Assembly (NCBI GenBank): GCA_934096785.1
Contig: CAKONA010000007.1
Span: 1-13,427, forward strand
Length of the DNA stretch: 13,427 nucleotides
Source of the DNA: an uncultured Bacilli bacterium
GTDB lineage: Bacteria; Bacillota_I; Bacilli_A; RF39; UBA660
Direction of reading: 5' to 3'
A program made the position numbers and the translations under genes. This document shows, piece by piece, positions 1 through 7,429 of the stretch. Each line of letters opens with the position of its first letter. Position 1 is the first letter of the stretch. The notes under the pieces were generated by a model that was not told the origin of the DNA, did not search any database, and was given only the letters and a program-made list of their open reading frames with translations.

Positions 1-47
1 GAAATAACACCTATATATCTTTTAGTAAAATCCATTATCTTTTGCAT
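1..47 (-). CDS. BspA-like surface protein, second tandem copy (5' end only)
   Basis: Only the first 15 complete codons lie in the window; the gene runs off the left edge. The ATG is at 47 and is preceded by the ribosome binding site AGGTGAT (57-51), three bases upstream. The readable residues, MQKIMDFTKRYIGVI, are identical to the start of the BspA-like protein encoded at 155-2035. The DNA identity spans 77 bases (1-77 against 1989-2065) and covers coding sequence, ribosome binding site and part of the leader. I infer a second BspA/DUF285-family gene with the same membrane anchor, lying directly downstream of the first. Only the N-terminal anchor can be confirmed; the repeat region is not visible. 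Confidence 0.7.
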   Translation of the reverse strand, partial: MQKIMDFTKRYIGVI

Positions 48-70
48 TTAATCACCTTTATTCTTCTATA

Positions 71-99
71 ATTTTAACATAATTTTTTATTAAATGAAA
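71..99 (-). promoter_or_regulatory. Possible promoter of the second BspA-like copy
   Basis: On the minus strand, TTTCAT (99-94) and TAAAAT (76-71) are separated by 17 bases, and TGT directly precedes the -10 (extended -10). It lies between a terminator-like hairpin and the start codon at 47. The -35 is weak. The copy at 2035 lacks this -35 context, so it probably depends on read-through from upstream. Confidence 0.35.
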
Positions 100-110
100 C
101 ATTATTTTAT

Positions 111-147
111 AAAAAGTTAAAGTTCACTATATTTCAAGTGAACTTTA
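111..147 (-). terminator. Rho-independent terminator after the BspA-like gene
   Basis: A perfect 10-bp inverted repeat (147-138 with 127-118, arms around AAAGTTCAC/GTGAACTTT) with a 10-base loop lies just after the stop codon at 155. On the minus strand it is followed by AAC and then five T (115-111). The low GC of the stem and the long loop make it a moderate terminator. It would separate the two BspA-like genes into different transcripts or lower expression of the second. Confidence 0.6.
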
Positions 148-154
148 CTACTTA

Positions 155-2035
155 TTAACTAGATTTTAATGTGAAGTACCCTGGTGTTCCTGATTTATCT
201 ATTCTTGCATATGTTTTGTCTTTGTATGAAGAAGTATATTTTGTGCCATTTCCACCTACTAAACTCGAACTGCTTGAAAACATATCTTTACTATCAGTGA
301 CATTATCTGTTATGAATTTATTACTAACATATATTGTTTTTAATTTATGGCAGTTTTCAAACATACTCTTCATATTTGTTACTTTTGCTGTATCAAAACT
401 GCTCAAATCATATGAGGTAAAACTATTATTTCCAAACATTGATTGCATATTAGTAACATTACTGGTATCAAAATTAGTTAATCCTGTTAATGTCGTTGCT
501 TTAATCGTAAAAAACATGCTGTACATATTTGTAACTTTACTTGTATCGAAATTACTTACATTTATCGTTGATAGTTTTGAACCAAAGAACATACTTGACA
601 TATCAATTACTTTACTTGTGTTTAACCTATCTAATCCTTTTACTGTGGTTAATGAGCCAGCCATGAACATTTGATGCATATCAGTTACATTGCTTGTGTC
701 AAAACTACTTATGTCTATTGATGTAATCAAACTATTTGCAAACATTCCTGCCATATTAGTTACATTACTTGTGTTAAAATTCGATAAATCTAAGTCTTGA
801 ATATTACATGTAGCAAACATGTAACTCATATTAGTAACATTACCAGTATTAAAATTATCAATTTTAAGTGACCTCGTGTATTCATTCATAAACATGCTTC
901 CCATATTAGTTACATTGCTTATATCCCATTTACTTAAATCAAGTGATGATACATGACTTCCAGAAAACATGTAAGCCATATTAGTTACATTACTTGTGTC
1001 AAAATTTTCAATTTCGGGTAGTGATGTTACTTGACTGCCACTAAACATATAACTTATGTTGACTGCATTACTTGTGTCAAAATTGTTCAAACCTTTTATT
1101 TCAGTTGCACTACTTTTTGAAAACATGCCTGATAATGTTTTTGCATTGCTTGTATCAAGATTACTAACATCTAATGTGGTCGCTGCAGAACTTGCAAACA
1201 TTGAAGCCATTCTTGTCACATATTTCGTATAGAAGTTACTTAAATCAAATGATTCGGCTTTACTATTCATAAACATATAAGACATGCTTAATACGGGTTT
1301 ATCATTTACAAATGTACAAGGCACTTCCGAGACAGAATTTGTACTAGTTTTGTCTGTTAATACCACACCCCAACCATCTTCATCATCTTCAAAAAATTCC
1401 CAAGCAAGGCCACCACCACTGTTTGTCTTATAACTATATGTATAAATGCCGTTTTCATATTTTGTGCCAACGTTTAACGTTTGGTCAGTATAACAATATT
1501 TAGCTTTTGGGTCTTTTTCTATTCCCTTTGGAATTTCGCTATAACCATCTGGTACTTCTACATCATCTAATGTGTTTGTTCCATATCCTCCACTTACTTT
1601 TAATGTTACACTTTGATATTCTGAATAATTATTAACAATTTTTAATTTTATTTTTGAAGTTGCATCTATTTTCAAAGAAGAATTTGCCGGATTATAATTG
1701 CCAACTGTTCCATCATCATTATTTAATTGTTCAAAGTAATAGATTTCAATATTTTCATTATTTTCGTACAAAAGTTTATAATATGTGTTGATTGCATTTA
1801 AATTGGTAATATTTACATCAACCATAGTTGTTCCAGGTGCTACTTCTATTGTATTTGTATTATTTCCATCGAGTGTTAAGGTGTATTTTAATTGTCCTAT
1901 GTACATTTCAGCAGCTCTATGATTACCGTTTGTTACTATAAAACTTGATAGTGTGTATGTAAGCAATATACATAATGCTAGTACTATTGAAATAACACCT
2001 ATATATCTTTTAGTAAAATCCATTATCTTTTGCAT
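155..2035 (-). CDS. BspA-like surface protein with DUF285 repeats
   Basis: This 626-residue surface protein starts with a short basic segment and a hydrophobic helix (about residues 11-34) that is a membrane anchor or uncleaved signal. Residues about 40-160 look like a beta-sandwich domain (APGTTMVDVNITN followed by YYKLLY). Residues about 168-248 are a linker domain with GWGVVLTDKTST. Residues about 249-590 hold some 14 units of roughly 25 residues built on [N/S]FDTSNVTNMxxMF, the hallmark of BspA-type leucine-rich repeats (DUF285, also found in mycoplasma lipoproteins). The C-terminus ends in ARIDKSGTPGYFTLKSS with no LPXTG motif. BspA-family proteins mediate adhesion to host proteins or other cells in several species; that role is inferred here. 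The ATG at 2035 is supported by AGGTGAT at 2045-2039. It starts 46 bases after the Flg_new-repeat gene with no terminator between them, so co-transcription is likely. Confidence 0.9.
   Translation of the reverse strand: MQKIMDFTKRYIGVISIVLALCILLTYTLSSFIVTNGNHRAAEMYIGQLKYTLTLDGNNTNTIEVAPGTTMVDVNITNLNAINTYYKLLYENNENIEIYYFEQLNNDDGTVGNYNPANSSLKIDATSKIKLKIVNNYSEYQSVTLKVSGGYGTNTLDDVEVPDGYSEIPKGIEKDPKAKYCYTDQTLNVGTKYENGIYTYSYKTNSGGGLAWEFFEDDEDGWGVVLTDKTSTNSVSEVPCTFVNDKPVLSMSYMFMNSKAESFDLSNFYTKYVTRMASMFASSAATTLDVSNLDTSNAKTLSGMFSKSSATEIKGLNNFDTSNAVNISYMFSGSQVTSLPEIENFDTSNVTNMAYMFSGSHVSSLDLSKWDISNVTNMGSMFMNEYTRSLKIDNFNTGNVTNMSYMFATCNIQDLDLSNFNTSNVTNMAGMFANSLITSIDISSFDTSNVTDMHQMFMAGSLTTVKGLDRLNTSKVIDMSSMFFGSKLSTINVSNFDTSKVTNMYSMFFTIKATTLTGLTNFDTSNVTNMQSMFGNNSFTSYDLSSFDTAKVTNMKSMFENCHKLKTIYVSNKFITDNVTDSKDMFSSSSSLVGGNGTKYTSSYKDKTYARIDKSGTPGYFTLKSS
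266..1288 (-). repeat. In-gene tandem repeats coding the DUF285 units
   Basis: About 14 imperfect units of roughly 75 bases encode the xFDTSNVTNMxxMF repeats of the BspA-like protein. At the DNA level the plus strand repeatedly shows close variants of atattagttacattacttg (for example near 754, 902 and 977). Nearly identical units in one frame could recombine and change repeat number without a frameshift. Confidence 0.8.
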
Positions 2036-2081
2036 TTAATCACCTTTATTCTTCTATAATTTTAAAATTATTTTTTTTAAA

Positions 2082-3707
2082 TTACCATAATGCTTCACAG
2101 TATACTGCACATCCTTTTACGAATGTCCAGTCTGGAATATCACCGTTGACTGTTAATTTTGTTTTATCACATTCTATTTTGTTTCTCCATCTTTTTCCGC
2201 TTCTTGTACAAGTTATTCCTTTTATTTTTACTTTCATAGCTACTGTTGTCGAACTGAATGAGTTTGAACCTGCATTATAGTAAATCCAATAATCTGATGC
2301 TAGATATCCTGGTGTACAACTTCCTCCGTTACCATCAAGAACTGCTCTTACTTCTTTTTTGTATTGGCCGTTTAGTGTAAAGTTGCTTGATATTGTTATT
2401 GTTTGGCCATTTGAGTAAGTTATGCTTCCATCTGTTGATGTACCTGTTGTCCATCCTAGATTAGTGTATGTATTATTCCAACTTGAACCTCCACAATTAT
2501 CTTTGAATGTTCTTTCTGATAGAAGTGTTATTTGTCCTGATGTTGCTTTATTATAAACATAAATTGAGTCTGTTCTAGTTCCTTGATAATCTTTATAAGT
2601 TATAGTTAGTGTTTTTCTATAAATCGCATAAAGTGTTGTGTTAGCTGTCGGTTTGAAACTTTTAAGTGCTGAAGTTGCATTAACATTTGTATTCCATCCT
2701 AGGAATGTATATCCACTTTTAGAGGCTGTGAATGATAGGTTTGCTGTGTTTCCACTTAATACTTGTTGATTAGTTGCATTTGAACTTGACCCTCCATTAT
2801 TTGTGTAATCATATTTTACTAGGAATATTGGTGTCCATCTTGCTGTTATAGTTGTTGATTCTGTAAATACTGTACTTTCATCTACTTTTGTTCCGTCTGA
2901 TTTGTACCATCCAGCAAATTGATTAGATGATTTAGTTGGTGCACAAAGTGAACCAATTTTATCACCACTTGTCATTGATTTAGTTGAACATCCACTTCCT
3001 CCATTATTATTATAAGTGATTGTTATTGTTGGATTTTTAAAGTTAACTGTACAATCCATATTTCTGCTTACTGAATCTATTGTAAGTTTTCCATTTTTAT
3101 AAACTAAGTTACAGTCATTTGATGCATATTCGTACTTATCAATTAGATTTACATTGAATGAAACTTTTTCTCCTTCTCTTGCGATGTATTCTGTTGGTGA
3201 AACTGTACCTTTTGTTTCATCTGAACTCTTCATTGTTATTTCATAAAGCCCTGTAAACATCCATGGGTCACTATATGTGCCTGAACCTGTTACACCTACA
3301 TTTTCTCTAATGTACTCTGTTATTCTTGTACCAGATGATGATGTTTTTACTAGTTCTTTTGTATTATCAATTGTGTCATCTGTTATGATATATGAAGAAG
3401 AATCTGTGTCTGTCATTGTCCAGTATTTACTTCCATCAAATAGATATGTGTATCCTTTTGAATCTTTTGAAATATTGAATTCTTGAAGATTAAGAAGTCC
3501 ACCTAGTTCGTATCTACTATCTTTTGAAAGAGTTGAATCTTTATACTTAAATGGCATATTAGAAAGTAGTATATACTTTTTATAATATGGATATCCTGTT
3601 ATATATCTATTAGTATATTTAGTTGATACTTCGAATGTATTATTCATTTTAGCGTTTATGAATATTGGTATTATAAGTAGTAATAGGATTAATATTTTCT
3701 TTTTCAT
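2082..3707 (-). CDS. Secreted surface protein with Flg_new (Listeria-Bacteroides) repeats
   Basis: This 541-residue exported protein has a clear signal peptide, MKKKILILLLLIIPIFINA, with likely cleavage after A19. Residues about 30-150 form a module with YWTMTD (96-101) and GSGTYSDPWMF (141-151) that resembles the C-terminal half of the protein encoded at 11697-13427. Residues about 152-228 form another beta-rich domain. Residues about 229-292, 296-363 and 367-450 are three Flg_new/InlB B-repeat-like units, each with a pattern such as YNNNGGSG, then GWY or GWN, then TARW or LYAIY. The C-terminal 90 residues contain several cysteines (C499, C513, C533, C537) and no sortase motif, so the attachment mode is unclear. 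The ATG at 3707 overlaps the proS stop codon (ATGA), and its AGGAG site lies inside the end of proS, pointing to translational coupling. An adhesin-like role is inferred. Confidence 0.85.
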   Translation of the reverse strand: MKKKILILLLLIIPIFINAKMNNTFEVSTKYTNRYITGYPYYKKYILLSNMPFKYKDSTLSKDSRYELGGLLNLQEFNISKDSKGYTYLFDGSKYWTMTDTDSSSYIITDDTIDNTKELVKTSSSGTRITEYIRENVGVTGSGTYSDPWMFTGLYEITMKSSDETKGTVSPTEYIAREGEKVSFNVNLIDKYEYASNDCNLVYKNGKLTIDSVSRNMDCTVNFKNPTITITYNNNGGSGCSTKSMTSGDKIGSLCAPTKSSNQFAGWYKSDGTKVDESTVFTESTTITARWTPIFLVKYDYTNNGGSSSNATNQQVLSGNTANLSFTASKSGYTFLGWNTNVNATSALKSFKPTANTTLYAIYRKTLTITYKDYQGTRTDSIYVYNKATSGQITLLSERTFKDNCGGSSWNNTYTNLGWTTGTSTDGSITYSNGQTITISSNFTLNGQYKKEVRAVLDGNGGSCTPGYLASDYWIYYNAGSNSFSSTTVAMKVKIKGITCTRSGKRWRNKIECDKTKLTVNGDIPDWTFVKGCAVYCEALW

Positions 3708-5416
3708 CTTTTCTCCTTTCTTCTTTTGTTGATTGTATCAATTATTGTAGTTATAACTATATCTCTATCTATATCATGACTTTCTTTTTCGTCTCTTAAT
3801 TTAAATTCTACTTTGTTTTCTTCTAGTTTTCTACCTATTGTTATACGTATTGGAATACCAATAAGGTCCATATCATTGAATTTGATACCTACTGTTTCTT
3901 TTCTATCATCAAGTATTGTATCAATACCTAGTTCTTGTAGTTTTTTATATAGATTGCTTGCGTATTTATATGTTTCTTTATCATTTACATTGATAATAAC
4001 TATACTTACTTTGTAAGGAGCTACTTCCATAGGCCATATGATACCTTTTTCATCGTTATGTTTTTCTACGATGGCTGATATACATCTATCTATTCCTATA
4101 CCATAAGAACCCATATGTACATAATTAGATGTGTTTGTTTCATCTATGTATTTTAGGTTATAAACTTTACTATAAGTTGTTTCAAGTTTAAATATTTGAC
4201 CTACTTCTATACCTTTTATTATGTTACATTTGCTTTTACATCTTGGACAAAGTGAACTCTTGTTAAATAGTTTTATGTCTGCGTATTTGCTTACTTTGAA
4301 GTCTATTCCTGGTGTTACATTTTTATAATGATAATTTTCTTCGTTGCTTCCGCATATTGCATTGTACATGCTCTTTATTTCATTGTCTGCGATTATTTGC
4401 ATTGTTGTTTTAATAGGTCCTACATATCCAGCTTTTGTTCCTATTCTATCTAGTTCGTATTCACTAGGTATTTCTATGTTGTTATATTTTAATAGTTTTT
4501 TTAGTTTGTATACGTTTAGTTCTGCATCTCCTCTTAGTAGTAACATTTTATATTGTTCATCTGCTTTAATTATTAGAGACTTTATGATATTAGTAGGTTC
4601 TACACCTAGGAAGTCGCTTAGACTCTTTATTGATTTTTTACCTGGTGTATATATACGTGTGCGACTTTTTAATGTGTTATCTTCTTTTTTATAAGTATCA
4701 AAAGATGATGCTTCTTCTATATTAGTAGTATAACTACATTTAGTACATTTAACCACTTCATTATCTCCATGAGGGGACATTACTTGAAATTCTTCACTTG
4801 ATACTCCATTTGTAGAGTCAGGATCTATTCTTACTACCATTGTGTCTATTCCAAGTCTTTTAAATATATTATTGAATGTTAAATACATTTTGTCATAGCT
4901 AATATCAAGGCCACCTTCATCAGCATCAAAACTATATGCATCAGCCATAAGAAATTCTTTTTTACGAATAAGTCCAAATTCTGTATGATGTTCATCTCTA
5001 TACTTATTACTTAATTGATATAATGTAAAGTGTAAGTCTTTGTAACTTTTGATTTTATTTCTAGCAAGTAAAGCAAATAGTTCTTCATGAGTTGGACATA
5101 ATGTGTATTCTTTATTATTTCTTCCTTTTAAATTGAATATTTCACCCTTTAGTAGTGCTTCTCTATTACTTGTTTCAAATATGCGTCTGTCTACTAAAGA
5201 TGGCATAAGTAATTCATCTGCACTATTTTTATTCATTTCCTCTCTTATGATTTGTTTTATGTTTTCGATTACTTTTAGTCCTATGGGAAGGTATGAATAA
5301 ATACCTTTATCTATTTTATAAATCATACCGCTTTTAATAAGAAGAGAGGCTGAAATGCATTCTTCATCATTTGGTAGTTCTCTTCTAGTTATAAAGAAAT
5401 TATTTGATATTCTCAT
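3704..5416 (-). CDS. proS: Prolyl-tRNA synthetase, bacterial type with editing domain
   Basis: This cytoplasmic class II enzyme charges tRNA-Pro with proline using ATP. From the ATG at 5416 it has 570 residues, the usual length for bacterial ProRS. In this numbering motif 1 is around residues 37-46 (KGIYSYLPIG), CPTHEE at 107-112 replaces the usual GPTHEE, and motif 2 is around 133-155 (LYQLSNKYRDE, then FGLIRKKEF). The editing insertion is about residues 220-400, with LLLRGDAELN and AGYVGPI. Two cysteine pairs (CTKC, CPRC) flank it and may bind zinc. Motif 3 is GSYGIGIDR (436-444). The anticodon-binding domain follows GIIWP (458-462). AGGTGAT (5427-5421) sits correctly for the ATG at 5416; a GTG at 5425 lies inside that site and is unlikely to be the start. 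The gene begins 1 base after the prepilin stop and overlaps the next gene by 4 bases. Confidence 0.95.
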   Translation of the reverse strand: MRISNNFFITRRELPNDEECISASLLIKSGMIYKIDKGIYSYLPIGLKVIENIKQIIREEMNKNSADELLMPSLVDRRIFETSNREALLKGEIFNLKGRNNKEYTLCPTHEELFALLARNKIKSYKDLHFTLYQLSNKYRDEHHTEFGLIRKKEFLMADAYSFDADEGGLDISYDKMYLTFNNIFKRLGIDTMVVRIDPDSTNGVSSEEFQVMSPHGDNEVVKCTKCSYTTNIEEASSFDTYKKEDNTLKSRTRIYTPGKKSIKSLSDFLGVEPTNIIKSLIIKADEQYKMLLLRGDAELNVYKLKKLLKYNNIEIPSEYELDRIGTKAGYVGPIKTTMQIIADNEIKSMYNAICGSNEENYHYKNVTPGIDFKVSKYADIKLFNKSSLCPRCKSKCNIIKGIEVGQIFKLETTYSKVYNLKYIDETNTSNYVHMGSYGIGIDRCISAIVEKHNDEKGIIWPMEVAPYKVSIVIINVNDKETYKYASNLYKKLQELGIDTILDDRKETVGIKFNDMDLIGIPIRITIGRKLEENKVEFKLRDEKESHDIDRDIVITTIIDTINKRRKEKR

Positions 5417-5417
5417 A

Positions 5418-5840
5418 TTAATCACCTACTATATATGAAGTTAGTTGTCTTTTATTTATGTCATTTGTGTCATATCTTACACATACTAAAAGGCTATTCA
5501 TACTATCTTTTGTTATTGGATTTACTACTGTTTGTTTTGAGTCTTTGTCACCTGATAGGTAACCTGTGTGAACTAATTCATTTATACTTACACATACACA
5601 ATCATCATTACAATCTGTTTGATTAGTGTAATCTTCTGATACATGAGAAGGAACACTTATTAGGTTATCACTTCCCCATTCTCTAGCTGCGGTATTTATT
5701 TGTTTAATTTTACTATCGTATGTTTGTTTTAATGTGTTTTGTCTTAATTCATTTATGCTTGGAACTATAATTAATGCTAGTAAAGCCATGATTGCTAAGA
5801 CAACTAATAGTTCTATCAAAGTAAATCCTTTTTTATTCAT
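5418..5840 (-). CDS. Type IV prepilin / pseudopilin-like protein (ComGC/GspG type)
   Basis: This is a 140-residue major- or minor-pilin-like protein. It begins MNKKG|FTLIELLVVLAIM: a short basic leader, the prepilin peptidase site after Gly5, a mature N-terminal Phe, the conserved Glu at mature position 5, and a hydrophobic helix to about residue 28. The rest is a small globular domain with cysteines C77, C81, C83 and C120, which could form disulfides. The family is processed by PilD/ComC peptidase and polymerises in the membrane into pili or pseudopili; neither the peptidase nor the platform protein is in the window. The ATG at 5840 has TAGGAG ten bases upstream. An earlier in-frame ATG at 5873 would lie upstream of the predicted transcription start, so it is rejected. 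It is first in the operon with proS. Its exact role (adhesion, DNA uptake or secretion) cannot be told from sequence. Confidence 0.88.
   Translation of the reverse strand: MNKKGFTLIELLVVLAIMALLALIIVPSINELRQNTLKQTYDSKIKQINTAAREWGSDNLISVPSHVSEDYTNQTDCNDDCVCVSINELVHTGYLSGDKDSKQTVVNPITKDSMNSLLVCVRYDTNDINKRQLTSYIVGD
5421..5427 (-). promoter_or_regulatory. Ribosome binding site that sets the proS start
   Basis: AGGTGAT is formed by the last two sense codons of the prepilin gene (GGT GAT) and precedes TAAT-ATG. It supports the proS ATG at 5416 over the GTG at 5425, and it couples proS translation to termination of the prepilin gene. Confidence 0.75.
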
Positions 5841-5863
5841 ATTCTTTATTCTCCTACTATAGA

Positions 5864-5892
5864 AGTATAGCAAATTTTAGAAATAATAACAA
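5864..5892 (-). promoter_or_regulatory. Sigma-A-type promoter of the prepilin-proS-surface operon
   Basis: On the minus strand, TTGTTA (5892-5887) and TATACT (5869-5864) are separated by exactly 17 bases, with TGC before the -10 (extended -10). The predicted start of transcription near 5857 gives a leader of only about 17 bases, just enough for the ribosome binding site. The next convincing minus-strand promoter downstream is only after the BspA-like gene, so this one probably drives proS as well. Confidence 0.7.
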
Positions 5893-5900
5893 TAATTTTG

Positions 5901-5929
5901 TTGAAATAATACTAAAAGTTGTATATAAT
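5901..5929 (+). promoter_or_regulatory. Sigma-A-type promoter of the pilus ATPase gene
   Basis: TTGAAA (5901-5906) and a perfect TATAAT (5924-5929) are separated by 17 bases. The predicted transcript starts near 5936, about 20 bases before the ATG at 5957. It lies back to back with the prepilin promoter, with the two -35 boxes only 8 bases apart, so one regulator could affect both. Confidence 0.68.
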
Positions 5930-5956
5930 ATATATTAGAATAGAAAGAGGTATAAT

Positions 5957-7378
5957 ATGAAGGAATTTGACTTTGAGAAAATGCCTATAGTTGAGATTGT
6001 TAATGATATTATCATGGACGCTGTTAAAAGGAATGTTAGTGATATTCATTTTGATCCTTCTAAGGAAAATATAAAAATTAGAATTCGTATTGATGGTATT
6101 TTATCAGATTATTCTATTATACCTGGTAAATATAAACGTAATATGATTTCTCGTATTAAGATGATTGCTGGAATGAATATTATGGAAACTCGTTTACCTC
6201 AAGATGGTGCGATTAAGAGTAGAATTGGTAAAAAGATGCTTGATCTTCGTGTTTCTTCACTGCCTACTAACTGTGGTGAAAAAGTAGTTATTCGTATACT
6301 TGACTATAGTAAGAGTTTACAGGGACTTGAAACTTTAGGTTTTTCTGAAGATAGTCTTCATAAGATTGAGAAGATGGTTGCTGTACCTAATGGTATTATT
6401 CTTGTAACCGGAGCTACTGGTAGTGGTAAATCTACTACTGTTTACTCTATTTTACAAAAGATGAATACTCCTGATGTTAATATAATTACTGTTGAAGACC
6501 CAGTTGAAATGGATATAGCTGGTATTAATCAAGTACAAGCTCAAAGTGAAATTGGTCTTACTTTTGCAAATGTACTAAGAAGTATCTTGCGTCAAGATCC
6601 TGATATTATAATGATTGGAGAAATTCGTGATGATGAAACTGCTAGAATTGCTGTTCGTGCTTCAATTACTGGGCATATGGTTTTATCAACAATACATACA
6701 AATAACTCATTAAATACAATTGAAAGACTTACTGATATGGATGTAGAACGTTATTTACTTGGTTCTGCTTTAACTGGTATTATTTCTCAAAAACTAGCAA
6801 GACGTCTTTGTCCTCACTGTAAGCAACTAAGAGACACTACTCCTTATGAAAAAAGTGTATTTAAGAAAGTTCTTAATAAAGATGTAAACCAAATGTTTGA
6901 TGCTAATAAAGATGGATGTGATAAATGCTTTAGAGGCTATAATGGTCGTATTGGTCTTTATGAAGTTCTTCTTATGAATGAAGATATAAGAGATGCTATT
7001 ACTAATGCAATGCCTAAACATGAACTTAGAAAACTTGTTTATAAGAGTGATGTTATTACCCTACTTCAAGATGGACTTGATAAAGTGTTATTAGGTGAAA
7101 CTTCATTTTCTGAAATACTTAAAGCAGTTGATCTTGATAATGATATATCTAATTATGAAGATGATAACTTAAAGAATAGTATAAACGATAGTCAAAATCA
7201 TAATGAAAGTGTTAAAGAAGAAGTAAAAGAAGAAAAACCTGAAGAAAAGCTAGAGATTATGTCTAATGAACCTGATATTGATTATGAAGCATTAATACCA
7301 AGTGATCCAGATAATCATAATAATGAGATACCTCATGATACAGTTAAACCTGGTGAGATAGAATACTTTAATTTATAG
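5957..7378 (+). CDS. Type IV pilus / type II secretion assembly ATPase (GspE/PilB family)
   Basis: This is a 473-residue cytoplasmic hexameric-type motor ATPase that would power polymerisation of pilin subunits. Visible motifs are the N-terminal core from SDIHFDP (28-34), Walker A GATGSGKST (152-160), Asp box ITVEDPVE (177-184), Walker B with IIMIGEIRD (217-225), and His box STIHTNNSLNTIERL (244-258). A zinc-type CPHC (285-288) pairs with CDKC (321-324), as in PilB/GspE proteins rather than the PilT retraction ATPase. It lacks the roughly 150-residue N-terminal MshEN/T2SSE_N domain of typical PilB, so it is closer to the short ComGA-like form. It also carries an unusual acidic, Asn/Glu-rich tail of about 80 residues (392-473), probably disordered. 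The ATG has AGAGG six bases upstream. It is divergent from the prepilin gene, its likely substrate. Confidence 0.92.
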   Translation: MKEFDFEKMPIVEIVNDIIMDAVKRNVSDIHFDPSKENIKIRIRIDGILSDYSIIPGKYKRNMISRIKMIAGMNIMETRLPQDGAIKSRIGKKMLDLRVSSLPTNCGEKVVIRILDYSKSLQGLETLGFSEDSLHKIEKMVAVPNGIILVTGATGSGKSTTVYSILQKMNTPDVNIITVEDPVEMDIAGINQVQAQSEIGLTFANVLRSILRQDPDIIMIGEIRDDETARIAVRASITGHMVLSTIHTNNSLNTIERLTDMDVERYLLGSALTGIISQKLARRLCPHCKQLRDTTPYEKSVFKKVLNKDVNQMFDANKDGCDKCFRGYNGRIGLYEVLLMNEDIRDAITNAMPKHELRKLVYKSDVITLLQDGLDKVLLGETSFSEILKAVDLDNDISNYEDDNLKNSINDSQNHNESVKEEVKEEKPEEKLEIMSNEPDIDYEALIPSDPDNHNNEIPHDTVKPGEIEYFNL

Positions 7379-7398
7379 AAACTTCGGTTTCTTTTTTT
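7377..7398 (+). terminator. Rho-independent terminator of the pilus ATPase gene
   Basis: The stem GAAAC/GTTTC, plus an outer A-T pair, encloses a stable TTCG tetraloop and is followed by seven T (7392-7398). The stem begins within the TAG stop codon at 7376-7378. Confidence 0.85.
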
Positions 7399-7406
7399 AT
7401 TCATTT

Positions 7407-7429
7407 AAAAAGTAGTATTGCTACTACTT
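7407..7429 (-). terminator. Rho-independent terminator of the lemA-TPM operon
   Basis: On the minus strand a perfect 8-bp stem, AAGTAGTA/TACTACTT, with a GCAA tetraloop is followed by further T residues (7409-7407), giving a run of five T. It starts within the TAA stop at 7430-7428. Together with the terminator at 7377-7398 it separates two convergent genes in 49 bases. Confidence 0.65.

Noticed and set aside
132..146. TTTCAAGTGAACTTT at 132-146 is repeated exactly at 10957-10971 in the Fic gene
   Set aside because: One copy is an arm and loop of a terminator, the other encodes conserved Fic residues. A single 15-base match in an AT-rich window is plausible by chance, and no flanking similarity exists.
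171..674. Plus-strand open frame of 167 codons opposite the BspA-like gene
   Set aside because: It is antisense to the DUF285 repeats; the repeat periodicity keeps the frame open. It has no ribosome binding site and its residues mirror the repeat.
5957..7378. PilT-type retraction ATPase
   Set aside because: The CPHC/CDKC zinc motif is found in PilB/GspE assembly ATPases and not in PilT.
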